A stretch of 64,000 nt of DNA from Nemophila menziesii (lineage: Eukaryota; Streptophyta; Magnoliopsida; Boraginales; Hydrophyllaceae), in the NCBI GenBank assembly GCA_029959085.1, contig JARWIR010000008.1:21810001-21874000 (forward strand), written 5' to 3'. Within the stretch, counting starts at the first letter, position 1, and each line of letters starts with the position of its first letter. Shown one piece after another: positions 36,309-46,689 of the stretch. The translations under genes were made by a program, and so were the position numbers. The notes under the pieces were generated by a model, which saw nothing but the letters and a program-made list of their open reading frames with translations, did no database searches and was not told the origin of the DNA.

Positions 36309-37701
36309 TGATGTCTCCTTAAATGTTCTTATTTTCGACCCTTAGGAGACATCATTTTTGGTGTTTATTTAATCATTTCGATAGACTTTTGGACTAAATA
36401 TGCAATAATATGATTTTCCTCTTTTAATTCTAGCATTTTTTATTTATTAAGCTTTTGCGCGTAATATTGGTATTTTTAGTGAGTATTTTACAGGTTTTAG
36501 ATGTTAGCTAAAAGAGGAATCCGAGGAGAAAGTCAAAGATCAAAAGATAGAGTCAAGACTTGAAAAGAAATCCCGAAGATATTATTTTTAGAGCTGAAAA
36601 TCCATTTTCCAGGCCATAGATTGCTGATTTCGAGGTGCTTAAGCGATGATCTAGCTGTTGACCTTTGAAGAGAAATCATTCCTTATCGAATTACGGAACT
36701 TTAGCAACTGGAATGAGGTCAATCGGAGTTGTAACGCATCGGGAAAAGCTGTTTTAGTGAAGCAACTGAAGGAAGGAGAAGAAGCTACAAGAGCTGGAGA
36801 GGGTCTATATCTCCGTTCGTAGTCATTCCGATTCCGGAAATTAGGTTCTTTTATCTTTTTAATTTTGTAAACAATATGAATTCCTTTAATTTTAATTTCG
36901 TATTTCATTTTAATATGAGCTAAGTTTTATATAGTGCTTGAGAACAAACAATGGGTGAATCCCAATTCCTATTAATTAACGAATGTTGAATTTGGGTTTT
37001 TATTGAATTAAACTAAATTAGGGCTTTTACTCTTTTCGATAAATCATGAATATTTACTGTTGTTAGCGTCATGAACTAGGAACAGGTAATAGTATTTAGG
37101 CTATTCCAATTAGTGGCAATTGGATCATCCTGACGGAGGGTTTAAATACGGAACCATTTATTCAATCTAGGATAGAAGTTAATGATTCTGACGAGCTTAG
37201 CTAATCCTAGGGCCAATGAGGTAATAATACTTAATCATCCAACGGTGGATCATATTTACCCTGACGGGACTAGTGACACTTTAGGATCGCCTTATAGTGC
37301 ACCCTGACGGGGGTATAAGGATATTAGAATCCCGACCATTGTAATTGACTAATTTAGCCCTTAAACAACATAAGTTAAGAAATAGGATAGGGAGGATCCT
37401 TGCGTTCTCAAGTGCTACTTCTCATATTGGGTTTTACATCATTTTACTTGCGTCTTAGCTTTTACTTGCAATTTAATATTTGTCTTTCATTCATTAGTCT
37501 TATAACAAAAACCAAACAAACATATTATTGTCTTTTATTTTCATAAGTGCATCAATCACTATTTGCTAGACATTGTGATCAACCATTCCGTCCTTGGAAC
37601 GAATCTGATTTATCAGAAATACTACTTGGGACAACCGTACACTTGCGGTTGTGGTTCGATTATTTATTGCATTATTTTTTAGAACACACAAAGGACCACC
37701 A
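36309..37701 (+). mobile_element. Solo LTR nested in gag
   Basis: A 1393-base insertion starting TGATGTCTCC and ending GGACCACCA, with TCCAC duplicated at 36304-36308 and 37702-37706. No internal region or second LTR is present. Its start has the same layout as the host element's LTR: TGATGTCTCC, then 26 bases, then GGAGACATCA and TTTTTGG. The end has the phrase CCGTACACTTGCGGTTGTGG seen near the ends of related plant LTRs. Recombination between two LTRs of a complete insertion would leave exactly this. Confidence 0.88.
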
Positions 37702-38474
37702 TCCACCTTTTCTCTACCTTTATCATTAAGACCTTCATAGAACATAGCAAGTTGTAGAGCAGGTGTATAACCATGGAGTGGACATCTAATTAATTTTTGT
37801 TGAAACCTTGTCCATGCTTCTCCCACTGTTTCTCCATCTTCTTGGCAAAATCTTGCAAGCTCGGCTTGATCTTTAAGTCTCATGCTCTTCGGATAAAATC
37901 GGTTAAAGAATGCGGCTTGAAGTTCTCTCCAAGAGTGAATGGTTCCATGTGGTTGTCTTTCTAGCCAATCGCTAGCTCTTCCGGTCAAGAAAAACGAAAA
38001 CATATGACAATACAGTTGCTCGCGTGTAATGCCAGGAGTAATGTAGGCATCAAAAATCTGCATAAACTTCTGAATCGCTTTTACCGGATCTTGAATAGCT
38101 GTACCAGTATAGAGTCCGAAACTTTGAAATTGACTAAGCATACCCGGATCGGGTCTAAATTTGATATTCGGAATCTCAGGAGGGCGGTAACCGATGGGTT
38201 GAACATGGAATGGTACATTAAGGCCAGGTAGATCTTGTTCAACTCGGTTCTGTTGATTATTGAGATTATTCTGCCCATTACCTTCTCCTACTGGTAATTG
38301 TACACCAGGTGGAATGTATGCTGGAGGTCCTCCTGGTGCAAAGTAAACTAACTCCGGATCGTTATCATGTATGTCTGCCATAGCTCTTCTTAAGGCCCTT
38401 TCCTCACGAACTCGTTTGTTGTAAGGTCTGAAGCGCCTCTCGGGCTCCGATAGAGGAGGCCAAGAATTAAACAC
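37702..38474 (-). pseudogene. gag, N-terminal part (interrupted)
   Basis: Starts at ATG 38474, about 165 bases inside the 5' LTR. The capsid-type retrotransposon gag domain is clear: KAIQKFMQIFDAYITPGITR, RASDWLERQ, SWRELQAAFFNRFYP and AMFYEGLNDKGREKV. It would assemble the particle that packages element RNA. The frame is cut by a solo LTR inserted at 37701. Reading then runs on into that insert to a stop at 37566, adding unrelated residues. The 5-bp TCCAC is repeated on each side of the insert, and the gag frame on the far side (36308) is in register once insert and one TCCAC are discounted. Confidence 0.9.
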
Positions 38475-38617
38475 TGTGAAACCTGAAAAAGATTAAAGCA
38501 AACCACAAGCGTAAATCTGGAAAAATAAAGACTAAAACTAAACTAAAGACCGAAAAGTAAAAACTAATTAAAAACTAAAACTCGAAATAGATAACCCACA
38601 CGCTAACGAGACACAAG

Positions 38618-38635
38618 TCCCCGGCAGCGGCGCCA
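38618..38635 (-). promoter_or_regulatory. Primer binding site, tRNA-Asp type
   Basis: The sense strand reads TGGCGCCGCTGCCGGGGA, complementary (with one likely mismatch) to the 3' end of plant tRNA-Asp as used by Athila/Tat elements. It lies only 6 bases inside the 5' LTR, which fixes the element's orientation as minus. Confidence 0.85.
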
Positions 38636-38641
38636 AAACCT

Positions 38642-40172
38642 TGGTGTCGCCTAGGGTGTGATAAAAATAAGATCAAATTAAGTATGGAAAACTATGCACT
38701 CTCACCCTAGACAGGCACAGTACTGCAAGTATTACAGGACGTATGCAAGTTTTAATGATAAGTAGAGTTCGTTCTCAGGGACTTAAGTGTGTTAATCGCG
38801 TAGGAACAAATAACGAGTAAAAGTAAATAACTAGAAAACAGTAAATAAAAGATTTGGATTTTCGAATTTATGAATTAAAACTAATTAAAACTAGGAAAAT
38901 AAAGACAATAAAGTAAAAGATTAAGAATATGAGATGAGAAGTATAGCTTAGGTTTTGCTAGTATGCACTAATCCTTCTAATTCTATCTATAAATCTAGTT
39001 CATAAGGGAGAATATTAGCTCTTGGTAATACTTAGTCAGGATTCTAAATTCCACTACCTTAGACCTTGAGAGCGACTAAGGGGGCTACGGCACAACCAAG
39101 ACGAGGACTCAAATAGGGTTATCAAACGCCACTAAGGCCCTATCCAGCACACTACAATCAATTGGTGATATGGTGGTTAAAACAAACCTTAATGACTATC
39201 TAGTCAGAAGTATGTTTTGTCAGAACTGCTATCGACACTAGACGTTATGTGGTGGTTCAATAGTTAAACACCCAGTTACGGTGACCATCTAACTACTATT
39301 AAAACAATCCTAAAGTGATCAATTCTAGGAAAGACAATAAATCAAAACACATAAGCAAATATAAAGTAAGAAGCTAATATCAGATTAAAACATATAATTC
39401 CTAAAGAAACTTAGATAGAAGAATTAGAATTCATAGATTATACATATGCAAAACCCAAGCTATGGGGAGTTTAGTTCATACATGAAGGAAATAAACTAAA
39501 AGAAATAATAAAAGACATCATCTTGCTCTCTACAATAAACTGGAAGACTAAAACCTTAAGAACTAATTACTATGAGGCAAGGATGATTTACAAGTGATAT
39601 AAGGGTGTATTTATAGGTGTTTAGAAGACCTAATTCGTTTTCTTGAGGAATAGTTAAGGTAATGGACTTCTAGCCCAACTCAAATTCGTATGGAAATAAA
39701 GATAAACACTGCTGCGCTGTTTTGGTCATAACTTCTTCGTTATTGGTCCGATTTTGCTCCACAAGATACCAAAAGAATCGCAACAGAATTATCTAGGCCC
39801 TTCAGGAGTAATTCACCAAAATCGGCCACTTTATTAGGTAAAAATGCCTATCTTTGCAGATTCCCAGATTTAGGCAGCTTTTCCTTTTCCATCTTTTTAG
39901 CAATTCTTTCCTTATCTCTAATTTCCATGCAAATCTCTTTCCATAAGTTGTTACCTTTGACTTGGACTCTAATTAATCTCCATAATTATCTTTAAACCTA
40001 CACACTAAATAAACAATTAAACCCAATATGCTCTAAAAACATTATTTCTACAAATCAAGACACAAAATAGGAAAGTGCACTAAAACTCAAGAAAATCGAC
40101 ATTATTGACTTCTAAAACACTAAAAATGATGTCTCATCTTAACATTAATCTATCACAAATGAGGAGACATCA
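38642..40172 (-). repeat. 5' LTR
   Basis: 1531 bases, the same length as the partner LTR. It begins (sense) TGATGTCTCC and ends GGCGACACCA. In sense order it contains an inverted repeat at the very start, a TATA-like box, and a terminus next to the primer site. Confidence 0.93.
39608..39616 (-). promoter_or_regulatory. TATA-like box of 5' LTR
   Basis: The sense strand reads CACCTATAAATACACCC, a good plant TATA box, about 560 bases into the LTR. The transcript would start shortly after. The same box occurs in the 3' LTR at 29882-29890. Confidence 0.6.
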
Positions 40173-40765
40173 GTCTCTAAACATGAAAAAGTCGAGGGGA
40201 GAAATTTGGTTTGTTAAAAGTTAGGATTTTTGTAAAGGGATGTTTTAGAAATAGAGAATACTGAAAAGACTTTGTTTTGTTGTTATGAATGTTTAGCTTC
40301 GGAAAAAAATCGTGAGATATTATACTAGTTTTAATTATATCTCTCATTAAGCACATAATGTGCGATTATGTATATTTTTGAGTTTTTGAGTATAATTATC
40401 TCTCTAGCTATTAACGTGTGGATACATTTTTTTTAATTCAAGTTTAAAGAAGTGATGAATAAGTACTTGATAATAGTATGAACAAGCGATGAAAACAAGG
40501 TGTTTGTTTTTTGAATACTAGGTTATAAATGTATTGATAGAGGAAGGAAGATTCTCTATGAGATTAGGTTTTAATTGGACATTGGACAACCTAGTATAAG
40601 AGAATAGTTCATTAAGAACTTAAAAGGAAACTATGAATTTCAATCATTTTTTATTACTATACGTGGTAAATAACCTTAACGAGTTATAGTTACTTAATTG
40701 GCTATTCTCGTATCATAATTTGCGTTTTCGTAAGGTGTCTTTTGATAAAAAGTGGATATATTTCC

Positions 40766-42137
40766 GTTTTGTGATAGATACCCCTTAGGAGATATCATTT
40801 TAGGTTAAAGTTAGACTTAATTAAAATATTTATTGTCATAATTTGATATAATGCACTTTCTTCCTTCGTTTTGTACTTATTGTGATTTTTAAAGCTTTAG
40901 AGCTTTAGTGCGTTAAGTTGTTTGTTTGGTGTGAATTTCTTAGGTACATGGATTCTAGGAGGTACCAAGATGAATAGAATAAGTGAAGTTTGTCCACGAT
41001 CAAGAACAAGTGTTAAAGGAGCGAAATATATAACTTTAGTGAAGGTGGAGGAGTCTTAGAAACTGAAAAGTCGTCATATGTAGCTTTTCCTGAGCCTAAA
41101 CTGTACAAATTCAGACTTAGTTGTTCAAATGAAAAAGATGGGTCTCTGAGTTAGCAAAACTTGAAAAGTAGATTCAGTGGATTTGGACTTACGATTCAAA
41201 AGTTACAGCCTGTTTACTAAAGTGGTGTAGTGTAGTGCGGATTTATCAAAACGCATTTAGGCCCCTTAATCATTTAATTAAGCCCAAGTTGTGCCTAATC
41301 CGTTTTTTACCTCTATCTAAAGCTTATTAGACCTCTTAAATCTATACACTTCATTTTTATTACTCATTTTTAAGAGAGGGAAAAGCAAAATTCCTTAGAA
41401 ACAAATAGCAGAAGCTGGAGAAGTCTTTCTTCTTCAACAACAACTCTAGTCATTCCATTTTTTAGGTTCTATTTAGTTTATTTTTTGTTTTAGGAATTAT
41501 ATCTTTAATTAATTACATTTCTTTTCTTTGTTATGAGCTCAACATTACATACTTGAGAATCGCTATATGGGTTGAACCATAATTTATTTAATTTGACGTT
41601 TTTCGGATTTGGGATTGTTTCAATTTAATCAAAATAGATTGTTTTATATTGACTATATTTTTATGCTTATTCACTATTTATAATTTGGAAAATTAGAAAA
41701 AGGTTCTAGTAATTAGGTTATTCGTTAGTGATGACGATCATCCGGAAAGGGGCGGATTTAATTACAGAACTATAATATAGGCGCGTGGTGTGTTATTGAA
41801 CCTGGTGGTCTTAGCTCACCACGTAGTCAATTGGGTTTAAAATTAGTTCATCTTAAAGTAACTTTATTGTCACTCTAACGAGGTCATTAATACAATAAGA
41901 TAGATTCTTATCTACCCTGACTGGGTTTAGGAAGATATTAGAGTCCCGGATGATATAAAATACCGATTTTACCTTAATTGAAAGCATTAAATATTTGATG
42001 TCTCTAAAAATCGTAAAACACCTACAAGTAGACAATAAAGTAAAATTATGAATAAATGGGAAAAATCCCAAAACTAATTAATAAATACCCCTAAAATGAT
42101 GTCCCGTGACTAAAATATTTTATCACATAAATAGAGA
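40766..42137 (+). mobile_element. Rearranged solo LTR of a related family
   Basis: The start (TTTGTGATAGATACCCCTTA, then GGAGATATCATTTTAGG) resembles the first 55 bases of the LTRs at 40172 (reversed) and 36309. Middle sequence (ATCATCCGGAAAGGGGCGGA, and CCCTGACTGGGTTTAGG...ATTAGAGTCCCG) parallels the solo LTR at 36309 (ATCATCCTGACGGAGGG; CCCTGACGGG...ATTAGAATCCCG). The right end carries an inverted copy of the start motif (CTAAAATGATGTCCC...GAGACATT), so the element is rearranged. No target duplication was found. Confidence 0.6.
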
Positions 42138-42584
42138 CATTCGATAGAATTGACCATGTTCAGTGAAACACGTGAAAGATAATAGCCTTTTGGGGCTATT
42201 TTCCTTAATATAGATAAGAAAAGCAATTTCTCAAAAGGTTGATAATTCTAAAATAGTTTATCCTCAGGTCCAATTATATATTTTCTATCCCAAAAATTTC
42301 AGTTGTTAGTAAGTTGTGTTTTTTAATAAGTTGCAAGATTGTCTAATGGGTTGTAGATTTTTAAATTGATCCCTTGTATTTTTTGTGATGGGGTTCATGT
42401 ATTTTTTGATGCACTACGACTTACGTGCAGGTGTTTTTTATAAAATTGGTGTGAAATTTATTGGACAATTCATTTATTATATGGATTTTTTAATCTACCA
42501 TCCAATTAAAAATTGCACTAGAAGAAAATTTTGTAATATAATTACAAACAATTACATTCACTTTTGTTATTTTTAATTTTCTTT
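42138..42584. other. Downstream flank of DUF604 gene
   Basis: AT-rich, with no gene and no recognised element. A plus-strand 63-residue frame at 42385-42576 has no support. Confidence 0.5.
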
Positions 42585-42683
42585 TCATGCAATTATCTCA
42601 TCCGTCGTACATTTCCTGAACTTGTCGCGTGCAGTCTTCATGCCAGCAACATGAATAATGTCACAACACTCACATCTTCCATC
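42585..42683 (-). pseudogene. DUF604 gene exon 4
   Basis: The acceptor is TTTCTTTCAG/GATGG. It encodes DGRCECCDIIHVAGMKTARD, then a KFRKCTTDEIIA end and stop TGA at 42585. The Cys-Cys-Asp motif and the E-I-I end are typical of the family's C-terminus. Confidence 0.85.
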
Positions 42684-43054
42684 CTGAAAGAAAACCACCA
42701 AAACTTTAGCATTTGATAATTCTATATATAAATAAAATAAAATTTATATTAACTAACATTTAAATTGAAAATATAAGCTCTACAAATTATGAAGCCCTGT
42801 TTCAAGTAGTGTGGATATAATTTAAAAGAGTAATAACATGATACTTATGGTCTATAATAGGAACCAAAAAGATTAGAAATTATATTGTAGACTATAATAG
42901 AAACAAAAAAATTAGAATTTACAGTAACATGTATAAACATAAGTGACTACATTATTAATTAACCAATAATAAAATGATATTCAATTCTCATTTATACGAC
43001 TAAAAATGAAATGTGAAAAATAAGTTTATAATAAAATTAAGCAAGTTAAATTAC

Positions 43055-43599
43055 CTCAACACGCTTAGTTGTTGGTGAGATAACTTCAATTTTAGATATA
43101 ATATCTGCAGATTGGCTGCCATATGATGAACATGTCGGCAATCCTCTAGGTAATGCTCGTTTATAAACCGTTCTAATCGGAGTTTCAAAAATATTTTTCT
43201 TAATTGAATTAAAAAGAAATACATGAGGAACTTCGCAAGAGCTATTTAAAGACAACACTCTTGTGTTAAACATAAAACACGCTTGATCAGTTGTATACTT
43301 CCATGGAAAGAATGTATCAATCGGGAGTTGTAGCATACTTCGAGGCATAATTTGATCATAAACATGGACTGAATAACCCCATGAAACAGAGAAAGACCAA
43401 TTGTTTTGTCTTTGGTAACATATTGTTTGTTGTAAAATACGAGATTGGTCTAAATTTGCGGCTTCATGAGGTGGTGTATCAATGTAAAACGATCCTTTGA
43501 TGAAAAAATTGGCTCAACCTCGTCTAAATGGTGTAGGGACAATAATGAAGTGTGAGGGTGAGATGATAGGAAACCTAATAGGTCGCTATGCATATCAAT
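43055..43599 (-). pseudogene. DUF604 gene exon 3
   Basis: The acceptor AAATACAG/ATT joins in phase 0 to exon 2 (...HQ / IDMHSDLLGFLSSHP). LLSLHHLDEVEPIF, then after a 1-base deletion QSRILQQTICYQRQNNWSF, SVSWGYSVHVYDQIMPRS and the FNTRVLSLNSSCEVPHVFLF region follow the family order. The donor is TTGAG/GTAATT. Confidence 0.88.
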
Positions 43600-43861
43600 C
43601 TGTATTTAACAAATAGATTCAGTGTCAATTAGTGATGGACCTTTATAGTATTGTTGATCAGAAGTATTTTATTGTACATTCTCATGTACGTTTCAGATAT
43701 TATCTGTGCTCTAAAAATGTTGTGGCGGATAGTCTGATACTTTAGTTAGAACATTTGGATATGAACTTATACCATTGGAGTGGAAAACCTTACCAAAAAC
43801 CCCGTTGCTTGTTGCTGTATTTCACTCTTAAAAAATCTTTTGATGTTTTAAAAAAGTCATA

Positions 43862-45828
43862 AATATTTTAATATGATAAAATTACATTAACTGAATGGAT
43901 TTTGGAACAAATCTTGAAAAAAATGGATAATTGGGAAACAAAGATGCTCTCAAAAAGTCGGAAGGAAATTTTGAGTAAATCAATTGTTGGAGCTATTCCA
44001 GACTTTATTATGTCAGTGTTTTTAATCCCAAAAAAATAACAACACATCTTAGCTCCTTGATATCTGACTTTTACTGGAACAACAAAGGTAAGAGTAGATG
44101 TCACTGGATGAAATGACAAACACTTATGAACTCAAAAGAGGATGGAGGTTTGGGTTTCAAAGACTTTCATACTTAAAATATTGCTTTGTTAGCCTCTAAT
44201 GCTGGAAATTTATGTTGAATGAAAACTCTCTTTTATTCAAAGTTTTTAAAGGCAAGTATTTTCCTAAAACTTCTTTCTTGCAAGCTACATTGAGTAGTAA
44301 TTGTTCATGGTGATGGAGGAGTTTGATTGAAGGTAAAAATGCATTTAAAAATGATTTTTTTGGTCAATAGGAACATGTGAAAAAGTGAAAATCTGGGAAG
44401 ACTCTTGGATTCCCACAAATCCTAATATGTCTAGACCTATTGGATTTAATGTTTCTTTTGTCTCGGATTTAGTCCTACCTGATTTCAAAGGATGGAATGA
44501 GAAAATTATATATGAAATATTTCCAACAAAAGTTGCAGCAACCATTTACGAGTTATATTTACCCTCTTTTTATTGTGATGATTCTCCTTATTGGAGGAAC
44601 TCCACTTCTGGAGATGTCATAGTTAAAGAGACCTATAACAAGATTTGGAGGGCTCAACTATAATTGGGAAAAATTAAAGATAAGAAAAAGGGGAATACTT
44701 CATTTGTAATGGATACTAAGGACTGGAATCTTATTTGGCAAACTTTTGTGATGCCTGGAGTTAAAAACATTGTTTGGAAGTGTTGTAATAATGGCATTGA
44801 AACAAATGAGAATAGGTTTAAAAGGAGAGTTATTGAAACTTCTTTATGTGATATTTGTGGAGAAATGAAAGAAACAATTGAGCATTTATTGTTTCACTGC
44901 TCTTGGGCTAGAGCTGTTTGGTTGGCTAGTCATCCGAGCTTTAATTCTCAAACAGAACTATTTTTTAATATTCATAAGTGGATCCAATTCATGAGATTAG
45001 CTAGTACTGAATATAAATATTATAATCATGATCTAACTGAGCTTAGTTTTGTGATTGCCTGGTATATCTGGAAAGCAAGGAATGAGTTTATTTTCAAAGG
45101 GATAGTCCCTGACCCTGTTTTTGTTTTACAAAATGCTATTAAAGCCAATGATGAATATAACTTAGCTAACAAGTACACTTCTGAGGCTAATTATCAAAGT
45201 TATCAAAATAATGAAGTTAATGTTATACATTCTTTAATAAATGTAGATACAAGTGTTTTCAGTTGTAACCAAATCAAATGGACACCACCTAATGAGGATT
45301 GCTTTAAGATTAAATGTGATGCTTCAGTTGATATTAAATCTAACTTAGTTGCTTTTGCGTGTGTCTTGAGGGACTCAACAGGTAAAATTATTGAAGAAAT
45401 TGCTAAAAAGATTACAACCAACTCAATAGCTGAAGCTGAAGGGAGGGGCATTCTAGCAGCTTGTTTGATGGCTTCTAAATATCCTACGGGAAGTGTTGTT
45501 ATTGAGAATGATAATTTTTGTATTATAAATCAAGGTAACACTAAATGTAAAATTTCTAGTGTAACTAAAGGACTTGTTAGAAACATCATTTTTCGTAAAG
45601 TCTTGTATAGACTTAAGATCTCTTTTGTTAAGAGATTGTGTAATAGGGTTGCAGATTGGGTGGCTAAACAAAATCTTAATGGAGCTTTGTTTAGTCTTTG
45701 GGATGCATTTTCCCTTTCCCAATTAGCTAGACTAGTTGAACAGGACTTTGATCAGCTTGGCATAGGCTGATCCTCTTTTTGTAACTTTGTCTTCCTTTAA
45801 TCTATTTAGATTTTGACCAAAAAAAGTA
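43862..45828 (+). mobile_element. 5'-truncated LINE inside DUF604 intron 2
   Basis: Begins within the reverse transcriptase tail (KMDNWETKMLSKSRKEILSK, AIPDFIMSVFLIP, GGLGFKDFHT) and ends in an A-run (GACCAAAAAAAGT at 45814-45826). 5' truncation is the normal outcome of LINE insertion. It lies antisense to the host gene. Confidence 0.88.
44385..45770 (+). pseudogene. LINE ORF2 C-terminus: zf-RVT and RNase H
   Basis: Two stretches in the same frame, 44385-44663 and 44664-45770, are parted only by a TAA. The second (368 codons) is open to its natural stop. The zf-RVT pattern CDICGEMKETIEHLLFHC lies at residues 62-79. An RNase H domain covers about residues 215-345 with candidate catalytic D219 (KCDAS), E257 or E259 (AEAEGRG), D283 (ENDNF) and D331 (NRVADWVAK). 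The RNase H tetrad looks intact, so this is a younger LINE than those at 11195 and 23683. The 5' region has several stops (44048-44380). Confidence 0.85.
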
Positions 45829-46346
45829 TAAATAATAAAATTAGATATTATATAGTAATTAATAAGGATAGGTTTATTTTTTTTCAAGCCATGCCAATTT
45901 GCTATAATAATTTTTTCGTAAAAACTTAAGGCCTATTTTGAACTGTTTATTTTAGAGTAAAAAAAACACTTTTAGAACAAAATTAAAAATTATAAACAAA
46001 AAAATTTGAAATTCAAAATTATTTTAAGTATTATTTTCAAGAAGCACATATTTATTATTACTCATAAAAGTACTGTTCAAGATAAAAAATTCTTAAAATA
46101 TTAGAAACACTTTTAAGTGTTTTTTCAAAAAAAAAAACACTCCCAAACAGGTTTTTAGTAAGCTAAGGACAGAAAACTAATAACATAGGCCATAATATAT
46201 CACATAAATACAGTATACTATACATAGAAAATACATATTAAGGTAACATAATTAATTTTTATTATATTTAATATGTATAATTATTAATAATAAGATGAAT
46301 ATATATAAATGATCAATCTGGTTAGGCCAAGTGAATAATTAATAAA

Positions 46347-46390
<44 letters not shown>

Positions 46391-46689
46391 TATGTCTTAA
46401 TTAAATAATTAGTTTTGTTAATTCTAAATATTGATATAAATCCAAGAGCCGCAAAAGCACATGTCTTTCCGGACGCATTTGGACGGATAAAATGGGCTAC
46501 ATGGTAACCCACTATATATTGCAATGATTACCCAAATAAATCAGTTGTTCACAATGCCAACGACTAAACCTTTAACAACTATATAACGTGGTTGCTTGAA
46601 CAAACCTATTAGCGATCATCATTGATCGCTAGGTGTGGGAAAAAATAATAATAAGAAATATTAAGGGGAACCTTTGTCGATTAGAGAAA
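45829..46689. other. AT-rich intronic sequence
   Basis: No gene. A palindrome TAGCGATCA-TCAT-TGATCGCTA lies near 46610-46632, next to AACGACTAA/TTTAACAACTA phrases (46555-46590) that resemble CACTA subterminal motifs. It may be a remnant of an older CACTA end. Confidence 0.4.
46350..46386. repeat. AT dinucleotide microsatellite
   Basis: About 18 uninterrupted AT units. Confidence 0.95.

Larger units (their letters stand above)
28916..40172 (-). mobile_element. Non-autonomous Ty3/gypsy (Athila/Tat-like) LTR retrotransposon
   Basis: Two 1531-bp LTRs flank a minus-strand internal region. GTCTC is duplicated at 28911-28915 and 40173-40177, and copy A has the empty site (CCTTTGGCTGAGAAACATG). 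In sense order it has 5' LTR, tRNA-Asp primer site, gag with zinc knuckle, protease, integrase C-terminal tail, a GC-rich repeat block, an extra open frame, a polypurine tract and 3' LTR. The reverse transcriptase, RNase H and integrase core are absent, so movement would need proteins from a related element. The primer-site type and the extra downstream frame suggest the Athila/Tat branch; without a polymerase the lineage is an inference. Confidence 0.92.
16021..40765. repeat. Large duplicated unit, copy B, split by three insertions
   Basis: Copy B of the unit at 1-7685. Its own sequence is 16021-22920, 23516-23682, 28519-28915 and 40173-40765. The gaps are a hAT-type MITE, a LINE and an LTR retrotransposon. 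Copy A holds uninterrupted sequence at each corresponding place (near 6545, 6700-6755 and 7095), so these insertions came after the duplication. Copy B runs into LTR-like sequence near 40766, where copy A runs into a copia LTR. No intact gene is seen in copy B sequence itself. Confidence 0.85.

Noticed and set aside
36309..37701. An intron in gag
   Set aside because: TG...CA ends with a 5-bp target duplication and LTR-like content fit an insertion. There are no GT/AG ends at the frame junction.
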